This document shows, piece by piece, positions 62,812 through 64,000 of a DNA stretch of 64,000 bases. Made by a program: the position numbers and the translations under genes. The notes beneath the pieces are model-generated. The model was not told the origin of the DNA. It saw only the letters and a program-made list of their open reading frames with translations, and searched no databases. Every line of letters starts with the position of its first letter. Position 1 is the stretch's first letter. Source of the stretch: Oleispira sp964022115 (GTDB taxonomy: Bacteria > Pseudomonadota > Gammaproteobacteria > Pseudomonadales > Oceanobacteraceae); contig CAXIBC010000002.1 in the NCBI GenBank assembly GCA_964022115.1, forward strand, positions 31,938-95,937, given 5' to 3'.

Positions 62812-62864
62812 TTACGATTTTTGAGCTCGAGAATACTACGTTATAAATTCACTCAAAATGCTCA

Positions 62865-62882
62865 CTTAGCACGCTAAGCTCC
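62865..62882 (-). repeat. REP-like element A (GGAG head plus palindrome)
   Basis: On the minus strand: GGAG then the palindrome CTTAGC-GT-GCTAAG, then TGAG. It matches element B (63062-63080) both inside and outside the palindrome, in inverted orientation. Confidence 0.6.
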
Positions 62883-62950
62883 GCTTTTTCATGAATTGAT
62901 GCCTTGGTTTCTCGTCGCTCAATGCATCTTCTGTATTCGAGACAGAAACA

Positions 62951-62988
62951 AAAATGCCCCGCTTGAGTAATCAAACGGGGCATTTTTT
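62951..62988. terminator. Terminator between the OsmC gene and ilvC
   Basis: AAAATGCCCCG/CGGGGCATTTT around a 14-base loop, with A and T runs on both sides. Able to serve both convergent genes. Confidence 0.9.
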
Positions 62989-63061
62989 ATGAATCGAATT
63001 AATTCAATTCATAAAGCGAATTGTTTTCTCGTCTGGCTAGGCACAGGTTCTTGCTTCACCC

Positions 63062-63080
63062 GGAGTTTAGCAGCGCTAAA
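63062..63080 (+). repeat. REP-like element B (GGAG head plus palindrome)
   Basis: GGAG followed by TTTAGC-AGC-GCTAAA and TGAG. It sits inside a larger hairpin (63050-63096: CTTGCTTCAC pairs with GTGGAGCAAG with one G-T pair), flanked by direct repeats GGTTC. It lies in the likely 3' end of the ilvC transcript. Confidence 0.62.
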
Positions 63081-63142
63081 TGAGAAGTGGAGCAAGGTTC
63101 TGCAACAACGTCAGGCGTGAAAAGAAACGCTTTAACTAATAA

Positions 63143-64000
63143 CTACTTAGAAGCTTCAACAATACGCTTCATATCAGTCATGTAGCCACGTAGCTCTTCA
63201 CCAACGTACTCAACTGGGTGATTACGGATCGCGTCGTTAACTTCAACTAGACGAGCGTTATCAACAGAGTTAGAGGTTAGGTTTAAGCCTTTACCAATGA
63301 CTTCAGTCGTGATGTTTGGCATGAACTTCTCAGCCAATAGAGGCACTGCTGCGTGTGCGAACAAGTAGCAACCGTATTCTGCAGTATCAGAAATCACAAC
63401 GTTCATTTCGTAAAGCTTCTTACGAGCGATGGTATTAGCGATTAATGGCGTTTCATGTAGAGACTCGTAGTATGCAGACTCTTCAACGATGCCAGACTCA
63501 ACCATAGCTTCAAAAGCAAGTTCAACGCCGGCTTTAACCATAGCAACAAGCATGATGCCTTTGTCGAAGAACTCTTGCTCGTCGATAGGCGTATCACAAG
63601 CTGGGGCTTTTTCGAAACCAGTTTCAGCAGTCTCGGAGCGCCATTTAAGTAGGTTGGCGTCGTCGTTTGCCCAATCTTCCATCATGGTCTTAGAGAAGTG
63701 ACCGGTGATGATGTCGTCCTGGTGCTTGCGGAACAATGGACGCATAAGGTCTTTAAGTTCTTCAGCCATATCAAACGCTTCGATTTTAGCTGGGTTAGAT
63801 AGACGATCCATCATGTTCGTGATGCCGCCAATCTTTAATGCTTCCGTTACAGTTTCCCAACCGAATTGAATCAATTTGGCTGCGTATGGGCCGTCGATGC
63901 CGTCAGCAACCATTTTTTCGTAGCCCAAGATTGCGCCAGTCTGCAACATACCACAAAGGATAGTTTGCTCACCCATAAGGTCAGACTTAACTTCAGCAAC
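63143..64000 (-). CDS. ilvC: Ketol-acid reductoisomerase, class II, C-terminal part
   Basis: The frame stays open to the right edge, so the 5' end (N-terminal NADPH-binding domain) is outside the window. The 285 visible residues include KSDLMGEQTILCGMLQTG and the knotted all-helical domain, with metal-binding acidic residues. The length beyond the first domain fits the long class II form (about 490 residues in E. coli) with a duplicated C-terminal domain. It makes 2,3-dihydroxy-isovalerate in branched-chain amino acid synthesis. Codon use is optimised as in the dehydrogenases. Confidence 0.95.
   Translation of the reverse strand, partial: VAEVKSDLMGEQTILCGMLQTGAILGYEKMVADGIDGPYAAKLIQFGWETVTEALKIGGITNMMDRLSNPAKIEAFDMAEELKDLMRPLFRKHQDDIITGHFSKTMMEDWANDDANLLKWRSETAETGFEKAPACDTPIDEQEFFDKGIMLVAMVKAGVELAFEAMVESGIVEESAYYESLHETPLIANTIARKKLYEMNVVISDTAEYGCYLFAHAAVPLLAEKFMPNITTEVIGKGLNLTSNSVDNARLVEVNDAIRNHPVEYVGEELRGYMTDMKRIVEASK

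Noticed and set aside
1..64000. Search for CRISPR arrays, tRNA/rRNA genes, insertion sequences, phage or toxin-antitoxin pairs
   Set aside because: No regularly spaced repeats, cloverleaf, transposase or phage genes were seen on reading both strands.

Overview
The window is chromosomal DNA from a gammaproteobacterium. It is dense, has few long gaps, and is moderately AT-rich by eye. The gene families and gene order point to a marine relative of the Pseudomonadales/Oceanospirillales (Oleispira/Thalassolituus/Bermanella-like; genus is a guess). Two stretches follow a gene order I remember from Pseudomonas: hisBH(A)F - yibQ/ctpA/envC/gpmI - rhodanese - secB - trmL - ntrCB, and trpGDC - vfr/crp - osmC. 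I see no phage, insertion sequence, transposase, CRISPR array, tRNA or rRNA.

Layout. (1) 1-1.6 kb: the end of hisB, then hisH and hisF without hisA between them. (2) 1.7-6.1 kb, minus strand: a short type IV pilus tip cluster (pilX-like, an unknown 120-residue exported protein, pilY1). (3) 6.3-7.1 kb: a minimal orphan flagellin. (4) 7.1-13.8 kb: envelope and housekeeping genes (yibQ, ctpA, envC, gpmI, rhodanese, secB, trmL). (5) 14.0-30.7 kb: a 16-gene MSHA-type type IV pilus operon with nearly every gene overlapping the next: assembly platform, secretin, ATPase, major and minor pilins and a giant MshQ. (6) 30.7-33.9 kb: ntrBC with a well matched NtrC box in its promoter region, and a DUF4124 gene. 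(7) 34-42.4 kb: dtd, three small or unknown genes, then a divergent pair of units joining an MBL/beta-CASP RNase to an AMP-phosphorylase-like enzyme and a divergent PRPP synthetase, followed by a periplasmic-sensor diguanylate cyclase. (8) 42.7-49.1 kb: rpe, gph, an outer-membrane barrel protein, srkA, comF, bioB and two flagellum-flavoured small genes, one with an HExxH motif. (9) 49.3-54.5 kb: two tandem FadE/DmdC-type acyl-CoA dehydrogenases behind a PsrA-like operator, a TetR regulator and hpf. (10) 54.8-62.8 kb: a HAD phosphatase, trpEGDC, an HD-GYP response regulator, crp/vfr and an OsmC protein. (11) 62.8-64 kb: an intergenic region with two inverted REP-like elements, then the 3' part of ilvC, cut by the window end.

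How the parts may work together. Cyclic di-GMP is a likely common thread: the MshE ATPase carries an N-terminal MshEN c-di-GMP-binding domain, and the window also encodes a GGEEF cyclase and an HD-GYP phosphodiesterase. The adhesive MSHA pilus, the extra PilY1 cluster and the flagellin suggest a surface-attachment lifestyle with switching to motility. The most novel-looking items are the RNase/AMP-phosphorylase/PRPP-synthetase divergon with a perfect 16-bp palindrome between its two halves, the REP-like pair beside ilvC, the missing hisA, the pilX-orf-pilY1 cluster with its unknown CxxC protein, and the hairpin that separates the major pilin gene from the minor pilin genes. No clearly unprecedented defence or mobile system was found.
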